A stretch of 64,000 nt of DNA from Cylindrospermum sp. FACHB-282 (GCF_014697195.1 NZ_JACJRJ010000027.1:1-64000), one strand, 5' to 3'; shown: positions 27,001-36,858, counted from the stretch's first letter. The notes: a model not told the origin generated them from the letters alone. Made by a program: numbers and translations.

Positions 27001-27600
27001 ATGATGCAAGTTTTACCCCTCCAGAGTGGTGCTACTACCGAAGAATGCCCGCCTCATGGCAGACTAATCCTTTTAACCGGCCCTAGTGGAGTTGGCAAAG
27101 GTACTTTAATGCGATCGCTCCTACAGCGTCATCCGGAACTGTATTATTCGGTATCTGTGACGACTCGTTCTCCTCGTTCAGGGGAAATCAACGGCAAAAA
27201 CTATTACTTTATCAGCCGCGATAAGTTTGAAGAACTGGTCAGTCAAGGTGAATTTTTGGAATGGGCAGAATTTGCTGGTAACTATTACGGCACTCCCCGT
27301 GAAGCAGTACTGAACCACATTCGCTGTGGTAAGTTGGTAATGCTGGAAATTGAGCTAGAAGGAGCAAGACAAATTCGCGCTTCCTTTCCCAGCGCCCTCA
27401 GTATATTTATTTTGCCACCTTCATTTCCCGAATTGGAGAAACGGATACGCGGTCGCGGCCAAGACCCTGAAGATGCGATCGCTCGTCGTCTGCGTCGCGC
27501 CCAAGAAGAAATTAAAGCCGCAGATGAATTTGATATTCAAATCGTGAATGACGATTTTGAAACCGCTCTTAATGACATCGAAGCGGCTTTGTTTGGATAA
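27001..27600 (+). CDS. gmk: Guanylate kinase
   Basis: The enzyme phosphorylates GMP to GDP with ATP in purine nucleotide metabolism. The P-loop [18 protein letters not shown], the GMP-binding region [19 protein letters not shown] and [13 protein letters not shown], and the lid region [14 protein letters not shown] are all present. The length is 199 residues, normal for the family. Two ATG codons lie in tandem; the first is used. The order remA-gmk is a widely conserved pair. Confidence 0.97.
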   Translation: MMQVLPLQSGATTEECPPHGRLILLTGPSGVGKGTLMRSLLQRHPELYYSVSVTTRSPRSGEINGKNYYFISRDKFEELVSQGEFLEWAEFAGNYYGTPREAVLNHIRCGKLVMLEIELEGARQIRASFPSALSIFILPPSFPELEKRIRGRGQDPEDAIARRLRRAQEEIKAADEFDIQIVNDDFETALNDIEAALFG

Positions 27601-28033
27601 TTTAGCCCCATGGAGAAAATCACAAAGTACATCCAGGGAAACCATAGCTCTTTCTGTATGTTCTTTGTGTATTTTTGGTTACTAAAACCCATTAATTATT
27701 ATTTGATTACCTGACATACTCCTACACTGATGCAAGCATACACTGTAGGCTTCTCAACCAATCCAGCTATTGCTGTGGGAGGCGTTGACCTTTGTTTTAA
27801 GCCCACGGAATGCCCGACCGCAGACTATGAATTTCTTACCTTGTACCCTACAAGTTTTACCGCGCATTCATCTCACACTCAGAGAAGGGACAGATGTGAG
27901 GCGAATGCTGTTTGAGCTAAGAATTACTTTTTGGTAATCACCACTGTCAGTCGTTAGTTATTATTTGCCAGTTATTTTTATGATTACCACTGACAAGTCA
28001 CAACTGACAAAGTGCCAATTACCAAAAATTAAA
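27601..28033. other. Intergenic region gmk-psaL
   Basis: 433 bases between convergent genes. No coding frame, tRNA or strong hairpin is visible. Around 27940-28000 there are loose short direct repeats (CAGTCGTTAGTTATT, CACTGACAAGTCACAACTGAC) resembling degenerate heptamer repeats. Confidence 0.5.
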
Positions 28034-28555
28034 TTAACCCAACAGACCTTGAATTAGTCCCAAATTACTAGTCAAAAAGTAAGCTACTACTGCACCACCA
28101 ATACCACCAATCAAGAAAGCACTGGCAAAGTTATTCCAGCTTTCTTTGGAGTTAAAAGCATCTGTTGGGGGGTTAGGCACAGCAACACTGGGAAGTGCTT
28201 TGGGAGGATTGCTATTGGCATATAGGGACAGACAGGCGGTGAGAATCACAACCAAGCCTATGCTTGCCAATAACCCAGCTAAGTTAGCATTAGCTGCATC
28301 TCGTAAGGGCCCCAATTTAGAGAAGGGCCCAAATAGCAAGTAACCATGAGCCATGCCAACTTCTAGCCCACGTCTACCAGGATTAAGACCAGGGCGATAG
28401 GCTGGTAAGTTATTAATGAACCACTTAATTAAGGGAGAAGAATTAATTGCGGTTTCCAGGTCACCTTTCTGGGGATCCCGTCCTGGTGGAAAAGCAGCCT
28501 CTCTATTTCTGGGGTCACTAGGGAGATTCTTGGATGCATTTACTGATTGGGCCAT
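28034..28555 (-). CDS. psaL: Photosystem I reaction centre subunit XI (PsaL)
   Basis: PsaL sits at the centre of trimeric or tetrameric photosystem I and is required for oligomerisation. The 173-residue protein shows DLETAINSSPLIKWFINNLP, the stretch YRPGLNPGRRGLEVGMAHGY that coordinates chlorophyll, and two to three membrane helices (LAGLLASIGLVVILTACLSL and the C-terminal GGIGGAVVAYFLTS). It lies on the same strand as psaF and psaJ, but a hairpin in the 261-base gap suggests a separate transcript. Confidence 0.97.
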   Translation of the reverse strand: MAQSVNASKNLPSDPRNREAAFPPGRDPQKGDLETAINSSPLIKWFINNLPAYRPGLNPGRRGLEVGMAHGYLLFGPFSKLGPLRDAANANLAGLLASIGLVVILTACLSLYANSNPPKALPSVAVPNPPTDAFNSKESWNNFASAFLIGGIGGAVVAYFLTSNLGLIQGLLG

Positions 28556-28675
28556 AATTGATCTTCGCCTCTAAATTTAGAACGGGTGAAAAGCTACTTT
28601 CTTATAATCATTGTAGGTAAAGCAGATTTTTAGCTGGGAAGTTTAGAAAAATTAATTTAGCTGCTTTTAAAAGTT

Positions 28676-28712
28676 GGAAACTCGTAAGCTGTTTCCAGCA
28701 TCACGAGTTTCC
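28676..28712 (-). terminator. Terminator hairpin after psaFJ
   Basis: A perfect 10-bp stem (GGAAACTCGT / ACGAGTTTCC) with a 17-base loop is followed on the minus strand by AACTTTT. It lies about 105 bases after psaJ, consistent with termination of psaFJ before psaL. Confidence 0.65.
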
Positions 28713-28816
28713 AAAACCATTTGAGTGATAGTTTTACCTAACTAGGTCGAGCAACCGAACTGCACGTTCTTAGGCAAAAGCCAAGACATTCAAATTTTGT
28801 CAATCCCGCCTTAAAT

Positions 28817-28966
28817 TTAAGGTAGTGGGTGGAAAAGTAAGTCCGGGAAAAAGCGGTTAAATTCAATCAAAATCCCAGCTGTGATTGTCAGCCAGATGGT
28901 AGCTGCCACTGGTGCTGTGGAGATAAATTTAATCAAATAGGATGATTGGTCGCTTTTGTCTGCCAT
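28817..28966 (-). CDS. psaJ: Photosystem I subunit IX (PsaJ)
   Basis: A 49-residue single-helix membrane protein that binds the PsaF side of photosystem I. It reads [20 protein letters not shown], then a helix ([20 protein letters not shown]) and the end PDLLFHPLP, which are canonical. It begins 39 bases after psaF on the same strand, forming the usual psaFJ operon; AGGAGACTC lies just before the ATG. Confidence 0.97.
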   Translation of the reverse strand: MADKSDQSSYLIKFISTAPVAATIWLTITAGILIEFNRFFPDLLFHPLP

Positions 28967-29005
28967 GAATTGAGTCTCCTAAGCAAGTGAATGAGTGAAT
29001 CGGCA

Positions 29006-29500
29006 TTAGCGTGGGGAAACAGTGATTTCTGAATCCTTGGCAGTTAATTCCCCAGAGAGCAACTCCTTAATTGCTGCCGCTGGCCAAGCAAAGCCTGTGG
29101 CGATGATAGGTAGTGCCAACCCAAGATCGATTTGGATTTCTTTTTGTTCGACATCTGGCCCCTTTTTAATTGCTTGCAGGTAGGCACGACCTACCCAACC
29201 AATCCAACCAGCAATATAGAGGAACAGGATACTGGGGATCAGGAAGTCGCCAGCACGATCAAGGCGTCCATCCACAATCAAGTGGGGGTAACCTTCAGGG
29301 CCGCACAGGGCCTGAGAATAGCGCTCAAACCGCTTTTTCCCTGATTCGGGGTCGGCGGTGGTGTTACGGGCATTTTTGGCTAGCTCTTGAAATGCGGGAG
29401 AGTCTTTGCAGGGTACAAGGTTAGCCCCTAAAGCTTTTGCTGGTGGAGCAAAATTGAACCAAAGACAAATCGCTAAAATCAAAGCAAACAATCGTCGCAT
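29006..29500 (-). CDS. psaF: Photosystem I reaction centre subunit III (PsaF)
   Basis: PsaF is the lumenal and membrane subunit linked to plastocyanin or cytochrome c6 docking and to IsiA binding. The 164-residue precursor has a signal peptide ([20 protein letters not shown]), then the lumenal [20 protein letters not shown] with the paired Cys further on ([21 protein letters not shown]), and the membrane segment [20 protein letters not shown]. It is the first gene of psaFJ. Confidence 0.97.
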   Translation of the reverse strand: MRRLFALILAICLWFNFAPPAKALGANLVPCKDSPAFQELAKNARNTTADPESGKKRFERYSQALCGPEGYPHLIVDGRLDRAGDFLIPSILFLYIAGWIGWVGRAYLQAIKKGPDVEQKEIQIDLGLALPIIATGFAWPAAAIKELLSGELTAKDSEITVSPR

Positions 29501-29687
29501 GGAGTTGTTTCCTTTTATTACAAAACAGAAAGTTTTATGTACAAAACGAAGCGGCTTGTACAGGGTTTATTTGCATAACTAGCCAGTAATCATACTCTTG
29601 GGCGGGAACCGAGTAAAGTTTAAGTAAATAAAAGTTAAAGCTTCTCAAACAAGTCCCCTATCCAGCACTCAGAACTCAGTATTCTTT

Positions 29688-30731
29688 ATGGCAACCGTTT
29701 TAGCAATCGAAACCAGCTGTGATGAAACTGCCGTCGCAATTGTTAAGAATCGTCAAGTTTGCAGCAGTATCGTAGCTTCACAAATTTCAGTCCATCAGCA
29801 ATATGGTGGGGTAGTGCCAGAGGTAGCTTCTCGCCAGCACTTAGAAACGATCAACCAAGCGATCGCCGCATCTTTGGAGCAGAGCCATATAGACTGGGAT
29901 CAAATTGATGGGATCGCCGCCACTTGTGCGCCGGGACTCGTAGGGGCGCTTTTAGTGGGGTTAACTGCTGCCAAAACCTTGGCAATGGTACACAATAAAG
30001 CATTTTTGGGAGTTCATCACCTCGAAGGTCATATCTATGCGACTTACTTGAGTGAGCCAACTTTAGATCCCCCTTTCCTTAGCTTACTAGTTTCCGGCGG
30101 ACATACAAGCTTGATTTACGTCAAAGATTGTGGTATTTACGAAACTTTAGGCGAAACTCGTGATGATGCCGCAGGTGAAGCTTTTGATAAAGTGGCGCGG
30201 TTATTAAAGCTGGGTTATCCCGGTGGGCCGATAATTGACAAGCTGGCACAAACAGGTAACCCCCAAGCCTTTGCTCTGCCAGAAGGGAAAATTTCCCTAC
30301 CAGGTGGGGGTATTCATCCCTACGATGGGAGTTTTAGCGGGTTAAAGACAGCAGTACTGCGTTTAGTGCAGCAGCTAGAGAAAGATGGCTCTCAAATACC
30401 AGTGGCAGATGTGGCGGCTAGTTTTCAAGAAACCGTAGCGCGATCGCTCACTAAAAGAGCGATCGCCTGTGCCCGTGACTATGGTCTAGACACAATCGCT
30501 GTGGGTGGAGGCGTAGCAGCTAATAGTGGGCTAAGAAAACACTTACAAGCAGCAGCAACCGAACACAACCTACGGGTTCTCTTTCCCCCCCTTAAATTCT
30601 GCACCGATAACGCCGCCATGATAGGCTGTACCGCCACTGACCACCTATCCCGTGGTCATACATCCCCCCTCACCCTAGGCGTTGAATCCAGACTAGCGCT
30701 GACCCAAGTGATGAAGTTATATCAACATTGA
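29688..30731 (+). CDS. tsaD: tRNA t6A37 threonylcarbamoyltransferase (TsaD)
   Basis: TsaD transfers threonylcarbamoyl from TC-AMP to A37 of ANN-decoding tRNAs. The 347-residue protein has the start [16 protein letters not shown], the metal-binding histidines in [14 protein letters not shown], and the ASKHA-fold nucleotide sites [12 protein letters not shown] and [13 protein letters not shown]. The partner TsaC that makes TC-AMP is encoded at about 37.8 kb in this window. It diverges from psaF across 187 bases. Confidence 0.97.
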   Translation: MATVLAIETSCDETAVAIVKNRQVCSSIVASQISVHQQYGGVVPEVASRQHLETINQAIAASLEQSHIDWDQIDGIAATCAPGLVGALLVGLTAAKTLAMVHNKAFLGVHHLEGHIYATYLSEPTLDPPFLSLLVSGGHTSLIYVKDCGIYETLGETRDDAAGEAFDKVARLLKLGYPGGPIIDKLAQTGNPQAFALPEGKISLPGGGIHPYDGSFSGLKTAVLRLVQQLEKDGSQIPVADVAASFQETVARSLTKRAIACARDYGLDTIAVGGGVAANSGLRKHLQAAATEHNLRVLFPPLKFCTDNAAMIGCTATDHLSRGHTSPLTLGVESRLALTQVMKLYQH

Positions 30732-30746
30732 AATTTTAATTGGAGC

Positions 30747-31655
30747 CTAGCGACCCACTATTGACCGGATGTGATTAGCCACCGCATCTGGCTGCTCTAA
30801 CATTGCCAAGTGCCCACAATTAGGGATTTCAATTACATTGTCTCCAATGTAGTGGAAAAGCGAATGAAAACTAGCTAAATGCCGAACATACTTGGGTTCC
30901 ATAACCTTATCGTCAGTACCAGTCAAGAAATAAACTGGCTGCTGAAGTTGGGATACCAACTGGGGTAAGCGGTTGATTTCTTCCTCCGTCGTCGAATCTA
31001 ACAGCGTTAAGAGAGCAGCTTCTGGGTCAGCAACAACGAAATCAATTACCCTCTGACGCGCCCAATAGCGATCCAGCGGACGTGCCACACTCGCTCTAGT
31101 AAACAGTAAATCAATCAAAGGTACTTGAGATAGCCAACGCGGGCGGATTTGTAAAAATTTCTGCCCCGCAGAGCGAAATTGCTCAAAAGCTTCTTTGAGA
31201 TAAATACCACCACCTGCATTAATACAAATTACTCCCTTAACACATTCAGGTAGTTGAGCAGCTCCCCACAGGGCAATAGTACCTCCCAAGGAGTGACCAA
31301 TTAGCCAAGCACTGGTAATATTCATCTGTTCCAGGAGGGCTGCTAAATCCTGAGCATAGGCAGAGGGAGTATAAAGAGAATTCAAAGCATAGTCAACCGA
31401 GTCACAGTTAGTAGAAATCAGGCTCAAAGAATTTTGTGCCCAATTAAAATCAGTTTTTGCCTCGGACTGGGATTCACCAAAACCCCGCAAATCATAAGAC
31501 AGACACTGCAAATCAACTGATAGGCGGGAAATCACAGGTTGCCAGTATCCACGGCTATTGAGCCAACCGTGGATAAACACTAAAGCATGGGGAAAGGACG
31601 TGGGAGCTGTGAGCTCGTATGCGTGAGGAACGCCCAAGATTTCTATGGTTGCCAT
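30747..31655 (-). CDS. Alpha/beta hydrolase
   Basis: A 302-residue alpha/beta-hydrolase with the oxyanion region FIHGWLNSRGYW, the nucleophile elbow LIGHSLGGTIALWG (Ser), the acid loop LTGTDDKVMEPKYV and the final NCGHLAMLEQP (His), so the triad is complete. No signal peptide is present; it is probably cytosolic. The substrate cannot be inferred; relatives include esterases and menaquinone-type MenH enzymes. The ATG (MATIEILG) is preferred over an upstream TTG. It converges on tsaD with a 15-base gap. Confidence 0.9.
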   Translation of the reverse strand: MATIEILGVPHAYELTAPTSFPHALVFIHGWLNSRGYWQPVISRLSVDLQCLSYDLRGFGESQSEAKTDFNWAQNSLSLISTNCDSVDYALNSLYTPSAYAQDLAALLEQMNITSAWLIGHSLGGTIALWGAAQLPECVKGVICINAGGGIYLKEAFEQFRSAGQKFLQIRPRWLSQVPLIDLLFTRASVARPLDRYWARQRVIDFVVADPEAALLTLLDSTTEEEINRLPQLVSQLQQPVYFLTGTDDKVMEPKYVRHLASFHSLFHYIGDNVIEIPNCGHLAMLEQPDAVANHIRSIVGR

Positions 31656-31746
31656 ACTTATATCGTACCCGCTATACTTCTCCACCCTCAACTATTCGTA
31701 GGATGGGGAAGGATAGCGAAGACGGTTCAAAATTTTGACGCTACAC

Positions 31747-32466
31747 TCATCGATCAAGCAACCGCTGTCGCACCCCTTCAGCAATTTTATGACCCAGATA
31801 TTCAGGAATGAGGCTTTCATTCGGTCCTAACAAGTAGAGAATCAGCCTTGTGCGTCCGCGCCAAACCAGTAAATTGGCATTGACTACCAGCAAATCTTCC
31901 TGCCAGATGGCATACATCACTTTGTAAAATAATCCCGGTTGATTATCGGCTTCAATCACTAAGGCAGGGAGATGAAAAACCGGATCAACATAGAACTCAG
32001 TTTGTACCTGCTCTAAGCCAGCGTCAAGGTTGAATTCTACCGCCAGCATCTCCTCCACCTCAAACCGCCCTCCTAAAGCCTCACGAATAGCGCGGCAGAC
32101 GTTTTCTGCGGTTTTGTCAGTCAAGGCTTTGCTGCCACGAGACACCAGGAGTTTGATAAAAACTAACATCGGCGGTCGAATCTGACCGTATAGACTTAGA
32201 CCGTGGATAGTCAACCCGTAAGCTGCCAGCACACCAAAAATATCGCTGAGGAGAAAAGACTGGTTACGGTAGGCAAAATGCAGGGCACTTTTGCTACCTT
32301 CGGGTTTTAACTCGATCACAGCACGTCTAGTTTTATAGAGACGGTAGGCTAATCGTAAATTTTGCAGTTGAATCTCACTGCTAACAAATTGCTCGTAAAA
32401 CTGCGGAAACGCTCGGTTAAAGCGCTTTAGGAGTTCCAGTGTCGAAGATTTTAAACCAGAAGCCAT
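31747..32466 (-). CDS. ACT-domain protein
   Basis: A 239-residue soluble protein with two ACT-like ligand-binding modules. The first begins near FLLSDIFGVLAAYGLTIHGL and the second near LVIEADNQPGLFYKVMYAIW, which contains the classic D.PGL turn. The pattern resembles the C-terminal sensory part of GlnD-type proteins but without any nucleotidyltransferase or HD domain. It may sense an amino acid or nitrogen status. It lies 91 bases upstream of the hydrolase on the same strand and may be co-transcribed. Confidence 0.82.
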   Translation of the reverse strand: MASGLKSSTLELLKRFNRAFPQFYEQFVSSEIQLQNLRLAYRLYKTRRAVIELKPEGSKSALHFAYRNQSFLLSDIFGVLAAYGLTIHGLSLYGQIRPPMLVFIKLLVSRGSKALTDKTAENVCRAIREALGGRFEVEEMLAVEFNLDAGLEQVQTEFYVDPVFHLPALVIEADNQPGLFYKVMYAIWQEDLLVVNANLLVWRGRTRLILYLLGPNESLIPEYLGHKIAEGVRQRLLDR

Positions 32467-32535
32467 CGTTGGGGGTAAGACTCCCTTGCTTTGTTAAAAC
32501 TAAAGCTAAAAACGGTGTTATGTAGTTCCAAATAG

Positions 32536-32829
32536 TCATGCTATGAGTTGATCCGGAGTGATTCGGATTGGCTGTAAGCGTTGCTCCTCTGAAAGAGGCA
32601 CTACAACAGCCTCTTTCCCCTTTACAAAAGCATTAGGGATCACTTTTTTAATGAGGTAGTCAATAACAAATCGGCTGGTTTTGTGTAGATAATCATTAAC
32701 TTTAGGTTTGCGTCTGGTATACAGTCGTTGAAGTTTCCTGATTTGAAAATTAGGATAGTCAGATATTTTAGTTTCTATAAAAGAATATACCTGAATATGC
32801 TTGAACGTAAAATTAACGACGTTTGGCAA
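32536..32829 (-). pseudogene. Mosaic remnant: TnpB fragment fused to an antitoxin-like tail
   Basis: The first two thirds of this 97-residue frame (IRKLQRLYTRRKPKVNDYL, HKTSRFVIDYLI) look like the segment of IS1341-type TnpB that precedes its RuvC-like catalytic part. After DYLI the TnpB pattern stops. The end (IPNAFVKGKEAVVVPLSEEQ) instead recalls short antitoxin-type proteins. The frame is far too short for a transposase, so I read it as debris. Both family readings are from memory. Confidence 0.5.
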
Positions 32830-33483
32830 TACTATTTCACTTTCATAGCCTAATATTTTGGGAAATTTACCCTAGCCTTGACAAAATAGTGTGGGAATTT
32901 TGAGAAGCTCATCAACAGCAACCAGAAATTTAAAACTATTTCTGGTTGTAGTATTTTCTAGGGGTGCGATGAAAGAAGGTACATCGGCTACCATTCTCCA
33001 ATCAACTCCCGCAAAATATCAGTTCGAGTTCTGCTATCTTACTCACAATATGGCTATAACAATTCTTTTTCTGCTTCTGTTATCGTCCAAGTGATATCCT
33101 TTTGAGACTTTGCCACAGCAGAATACCTCGTAATGTAGTATCTTGTATTGTAGTGGATAGAGAAATCAACCACTTGAAAAACCCAATATTTCCACAGATA
33201 ACGTACCTTGACAAGAAAGCTTCTTCGTGAAAGACATTAAGGTGGGGCGCACCCAAATTTAAGGTTAAGGAGCGGAAAGCCCCTGTCAGCCCACAGACGA
33301 CTAACAGTTGTTCCTCAGGAGTGGGAGTGTAAAAAGCATCGGCAGGATAAATCCTGCCAAGTTTTGTGTTAGCATGGTTTGATGAAGGATAAGTAGGTAA
33401 CGCCAAAAGTATTTCAACCGTGAAAATACTGCGTAAACCAATCTAACGATTGAGTAACCTATTAAACTTAACAAGCGCCAAAA
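32830..33483. other. Decayed intergenic sequence
   Basis: About 650 bases between two transposon remnants. Frames exist on both strands but have no recognisable domain and no supported start. A patch around 33240-33360 has short hairpins (GTGGGGCGCACCC; GGCAGGATAAATCCTGCC) of the type found in mobile-element ends. I see no gene that I can support. Confidence 0.5.
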
Positions 33484-33626
33484 AACTAATTGGTACCAGT
33501 ACGACGGGGCACGTCGGAATTTACGCTTGGGGAGAAGATGCCTCTACATTGGTTGGATAAGTCCTGTCAGAGCAAGCAACTTCGTAGAACCAAGAATTCC
33601 CTGATTTCTCATCAGGGTAGTGTCAA
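33484..33626 (+). mobile_element. Right end / omega-RNA remnant of an IS200/IS605-type element
   Basis: The sequence CGTAGAACCAAGAATTCCCT leads into a hairpin (CCCTGAT / ATCAGGG, 33599-33617) and ends in TAGTGTCAA. This is the typical right end of a cyanobacterial tnpB element. No tnpB frame precedes it on this strand, so it is a solo end. The left boundary is approximate. Confidence 0.55.
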
Positions 33627-33689
33627 ACGTGAATCAACACTCAAAAAGAGTGGAAAACATTTCAGTTATATTACCCGAACCACGTTGGC

Positions 33690-34262
33690 ATGGGTTTTTG
33701 GAAAACTTGGTTTAGTACCCCTGAAGCTGTAGCGACAACTAAAACAACTCCCTTTGAAGAGCATACAGCAGAATCTGCGGGCAACTCTAGCCCTAGTAGC
33801 GTTGGCGAAGCTTCCAGTTTCGCCCAGCGTACGGAAGGCAAGGAGGCTCGTATCGTTTTCAGTACGGAGCGAGATATCGATCTGTATGAACTAGAAGAAC
33901 TCTGTGATGCAGTCGGTTGGTCGCGTCGTCCTCTGAGAAAAGTAAAAAAAGCCATTGAGCATAGTTTTCTCGTTGCCTCAATGTGGCAAGTGCGAGGAAA
34001 CCAAAAACGGCTGATTGGTTTTGCCCGTGCTACCTCAGATCATGCGTTTAATGCCACTATTTGGGATGTGGTAGTTCACCCAGACTTTCAAGGTCAAGGA
34101 CTGGGTAAATCTTTGATGAAATACGTCCTCAAAAAACTGAGGAGTGAAGAGATTAGCAATGTCACTCTCTTCGCAGACCCCCATGTTGTCGATTTCTATC
34201 GAACTATGGGCTTCATGTCCGATCCTGAAGGCATTAAAGGGATGTTTTGGTATCCTCACTAA
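33690..34262 (+). CDS. GNAT-family N-acetyltransferase (Ycf52-like)
   Basis: A 190-residue protein with a polar Ser/Thr/Glu-rich N-terminal region of about 50 residues, then a GNAT fold with the acetyl-CoA motif [22 protein letters not shown] and the C-terminal [19 protein letters not shown]. The [20 protein letters not shown] stretch is shared with chloroplast-encoded Ycf52 and plastid acetyltransferases. The substrate is unknown. A second, shorter member lies at about 39.5 kb. Codon use is ordinary, although transposon remnants lie just upstream. Confidence 0.88.
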   Translation: MGFWKTWFSTPEAVATTKTTPFEEHTAESAGNSSPSSVGEASSFAQRTEGKEARIVFSTERDIDLYELEELCDAVGWSRRPLRKVKKAIEHSFLVASMWQVRGNQKRLIGFARATSDHAFNATIWDVVVHPDFQGQGLGKSLMKYVLKKLRSEEISNVTLFADPHVVDFYRTMGFMSDPEGIKGMFWYPH

Positions 34263-34594
34263 ATCCCCAATCTAAAATACAAATAAAACTGCTTGCCACA
34301 AGAAAATCAACAATGATGGGTGAGCTACCCACCACCAAGCCTTGTGGTTATGGTGGGGGCTGATGAAATCACAGGGGAGTGCCAAAGCAAGGACTTGCGT
34401 CTACTCCTCAGTATTACCTTCCCTTCTTTCTTTAGCAGAGACGGCTGTCCCATCGACCATTGAAAGCAAATTCTCAAAGGAGTTTGCAATTAGTCTAATT
34501 ATCTGATATAATCACATTAATACTTCGGTCAAGCATTAATTCTGTGCTGTTTTGTATAGCCAAGGCTAGACCACTAAAAGTAGACTAATTTATC
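34263..34594. other. Intergenic region before tRNA-Pro
   Basis: No gene is seen. It contains an imperfect hairpin (CCCACCACCA ... TGGTGGGG, about 34328-34359). AT-rich sequence before the tRNA should carry its promoter. Confidence 0.5.
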
Positions 34595-34668
34595 CGGGAT
34601 GTAGCGCAGCTTGGTAGCGCGCCTGCTTTGGGAGCAGGATGTCGCAGGTTCAAATCCTGTCATCCCGA
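34595..34668 (+). tRNA. tRNA-Pro (anticodon TGG)
   Basis: A complete 74-base cloverleaf. The acceptor stem is CGGGATG / CATCCCG with discriminator A; the anticodon stem is CCTGC / GCAGG with loop TTTGGGA, so the anticodon is TGG (34629-34631). The T-loop GTTCAAAT is canonical. CCA is not encoded. Confidence 0.97.
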
Positions 34669-35121
34669 TTTTAAAGATCAGACTTAATTACCGAATGTTT
34701 TCTTAGGCAGCAGTCAGATACTCCAACAACTGGCTTTTGTATAGACTTAAGTGGATATTTAATTCATGGTATTTGGAACGATTATTTCAGTAATATCGTC
34801 ACCCATAACTGGAAAAGAGAATAAAATGGCATTGTTTTAGCTTAAAGGTCGGGGAAATTTTTCGCCGCTTGAGACGACATACAACAAGCATCTACAGTAT
34901 TTTGTAGTGAATAGCAAGGCAAATTCTGAAAAAAGCAGCTTTAACACAGTCAGTTAGTCAAGGCGATACTAGAACAACTTGACTGTTAACAGTCAATGGT
35001 TGTGATGGGTTTTTTACAACTCAAATGGATTGCTATATAACTAAAACTAGTTGGTGCTGTACAAATCCTACCATTTGTCTGATTGTCTGAGTTAATTGAA
35101 ATATTGACGCGAGGAGCAGTC
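34669..35121. other. Intergenic region upstream of tic22
   Basis: 453 AT-rich bases with no supported gene. The tic22 ribosome site GAGGAG lies 6 bases before its ATG. Confidence 0.5.
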
Positions 35122-35940
35122 ATGAAATCATTGGTTCGCTGGGGCGCAACATTGGGTTTAGTCGGGAGTACGCTGCTGGGAACGGTTTTTGGCATAAATC
35201 TCTCAGTACTGGCATTGTCAGAACAACAAATAAAAGATAAATTAGACTCAGTACCTGTGTATTTGATTACTAATGACAAAGGCTTACCCTTAAGTCGCGC
35301 CCTGCCTGAGGGTGAAAATGGGCAAAAAGGTGGTGGTTCGGTGACAGGGGTCTATATGAGTCGGCAGGAGGCTCAAGCTTTTATCGCCGAACTGCGGAAG
35401 GTGAAAGGTAAAGATCCAAAGCTGGACGAAGTGGCGAAAACTCTACAAGTGACAGCAGTGCCTCTAGGGATAATTTATCAGCAATTGCAAGAAACCAAAA
35501 ACCAACCAAATCGCCTTGTATTTGCCTTTAAACCTGTGGATCAAGAGATTCAGGGGGCGTTGGAATTGTTGCGTCAAAGTGGTCAAAAGGTAGATCAGTT
35601 TAAGAGTGTGCCTGTTTTTGCTGTCAGATTTGCACCAGAACAGGGGTATGTACCAATTCAAATGACATCTGATAAACAGCAACTTATTCCGCTATTTCTC
35701 AGTAAGCAAGATGCACAAGGTTTATTGAACCAGGTGAAGCCAAAGTATCCTAAAGCTGATATTCAAGTAATAGACGTAGATGGGGTGATTAAAACCTTAC
35801 AGGGTAAAAACGATTCCTGGCTTAACCAAGTTGTCTTAGTGCCATCTCCAGAGTCTAGAGAATATATCAAGACGCTGCCTAGGGATAATGCGCCCAAAAC
35901 TCCTGCTACTTCACAGCCTAAGAAGCCTAATCAACGTTAA
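35122..35940 (+). CDS. Tic22 family protein
   Basis: A 272-residue protein with an N-terminal signal peptide (LVRWGATLGLVGSTLLGTVFG) followed by two Tic22-like halves, each with a PVYLITNDKG- or PVFAVRFAPEQG-type strand and a helix (MSRQEAQAFIAELRK; LSKQDAQGLLNQVK). In cyanobacteria Tic22 is a periplasmic or thylakoid-lumen chaperone needed for outer-membrane biogenesis; in plastids it aids protein import. The ATG follows GAGGAG. It ends 3 bases before prmC and is probably co-transcribed with it. Confidence 0.9.
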   Translation: MKSLVRWGATLGLVGSTLLGTVFGINLSVLALSEQQIKDKLDSVPVYLITNDKGLPLSRALPEGENGQKGGGSVTGVYMSRQEAQAFIAELRKVKGKDPKLDEVAKTLQVTAVPLGIIYQQLQETKNQPNRLVFAFKPVDQEIQGALELLRQSGQKVDQFKSVPVFAVRFAPEQGYVPIQMTSDKQQLIPLFLSKQDAQGLLNQVKPKYPKADIQVIDVDGVIKTLQGKNDSWLNQVVLVPSPESREYIKTLPRDNAPKTPATSQPKKPNQR

Positions 35941-35943
35941 GGT

Positions 35944-36858
35944 ATGACGGATCAACAGCCAAAGGTAGTTTCTGGTTTACAACTTTGGCAATGGCGTCAT
36001 CGGGCTATCCTGGCGGCAGGAGCTACTGATGTGCCACTGGTGGAGGTAGATTGGCTTCTGCAAGAGGTAGCTGGCTTAGATCGCTTGGCGCTACGTTTGG
36101 AGTCTTTCAAGGACTGGCCTCAGATGCAGATGGATCTGTCTCTAGAAGAGTTAGACCATCTGTGGCAAAGGCGATTAAATGACCGCTTGCCAGTGCAGTA
36201 CATTGCCGGAGTTACGCCTTGGCGATGGTTTAAAATCGCCGTGTCGAGGGCTGTTTTAATTCCCAGACCAGAAACAGAGTACTTGATTGATTTAGCTGTG
36301 GCAGTCGCTGCTAGGGATGGGGCAAAAGAGCCTTTACGGTCAGGACATTGGGCAGATTTGGGCACTGGTAGTGGCGCGATCGCTCTGGGGTTGGCAGATG
36401 CTTTGCCAGAAGCAACCATCCATGCTGTCGATTACAGTCCGGAAGCCTTGGCGATCGCTCAAGCCAATGCCCAAAATTTGGGTCTGGCTGAAGGCATTCG
36501 CTTTTATCAAGGTTCTTGGTGGGAGCCGCTATCATCCCTCAAAGGTCAGTTTAGCGGTATGGTGTCGAACCCGCCCTATATTCCCACCAGTACTTTGCCT
36601 ACTCTACAACCGGAAGTCTTTAACCATGAACCACATTTAGCTTTAGATGGGGGGGCTGATGGTTTAGATTGCATCCGCCATTTAATCGCTATCTCCCCCA
36701 ATTATTTACGCCCTGGTGGGGTATGGCTGATTGAGATGATGGCAGGACAGGCAGAAGCAGTACGGGAACTGCTAGAAGCTCAAGGTAGCTATTGCAATAT
36801 TTCAATTCACGCTGATTTGGCGGGGATTGAACGTTTTGCTTTGGCGTATAGAAGTTAG
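35944..36858 (+). CDS. prmC: Peptide chain release factor N5-glutamine methyltransferase
   Basis: PrmC methylates the Gln of the GGQ motif of RF1 and RF2 and so boosts termination. The 304-residue protein has the N-terminal helical domain, PVQYIAGVTPWRWF, the SAM-binding WADLGTGSGAIALGLADALP and the catalytic NPPYIP motif followed by HEPHLALDGGADGL. The start codon comes 3 bases after tic22. RF3 is encoded elsewhere in this window at about 49 kb. Confidence 0.96.
   Translation: MTDQQPKVVSGLQLWQWRHRAILAAGATDVPLVEVDWLLQEVAGLDRLALRLESFKDWPQMQMDLSLEELDHLWQRRLNDRLPVQYIAGVTPWRWFKIAVSRAVLIPRPETEYLIDLAVAVAARDGAKEPLRSGHWADLGTGSGAIALGLADALPEATIHAVDYSPEALAIAQANAQNLGLAEGIRFYQGSWWEPLSSLKGQFSGMVSNPPYIPTSTLPTLQPEVFNHEPHLALDGGADGLDCIRHLIAISPNYLRPGGVWLIEMMAGQAEAVRELLEAQGSYCNISIHADLAGIERFALAYRS

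Noticed and set aside
27730-27915. 61-codon frame between gmk and psaL
   Set aside because: No domain, no ribosome site, and Cys/Thr-rich out-of-frame-like composition.
33080-33406. 108-codon frame on the minus strand among transposon remnants
   Set aside because: No known domain; it crosses hairpins and repeats in decayed sequence. It might hide an old gene fragment but I cannot support it.
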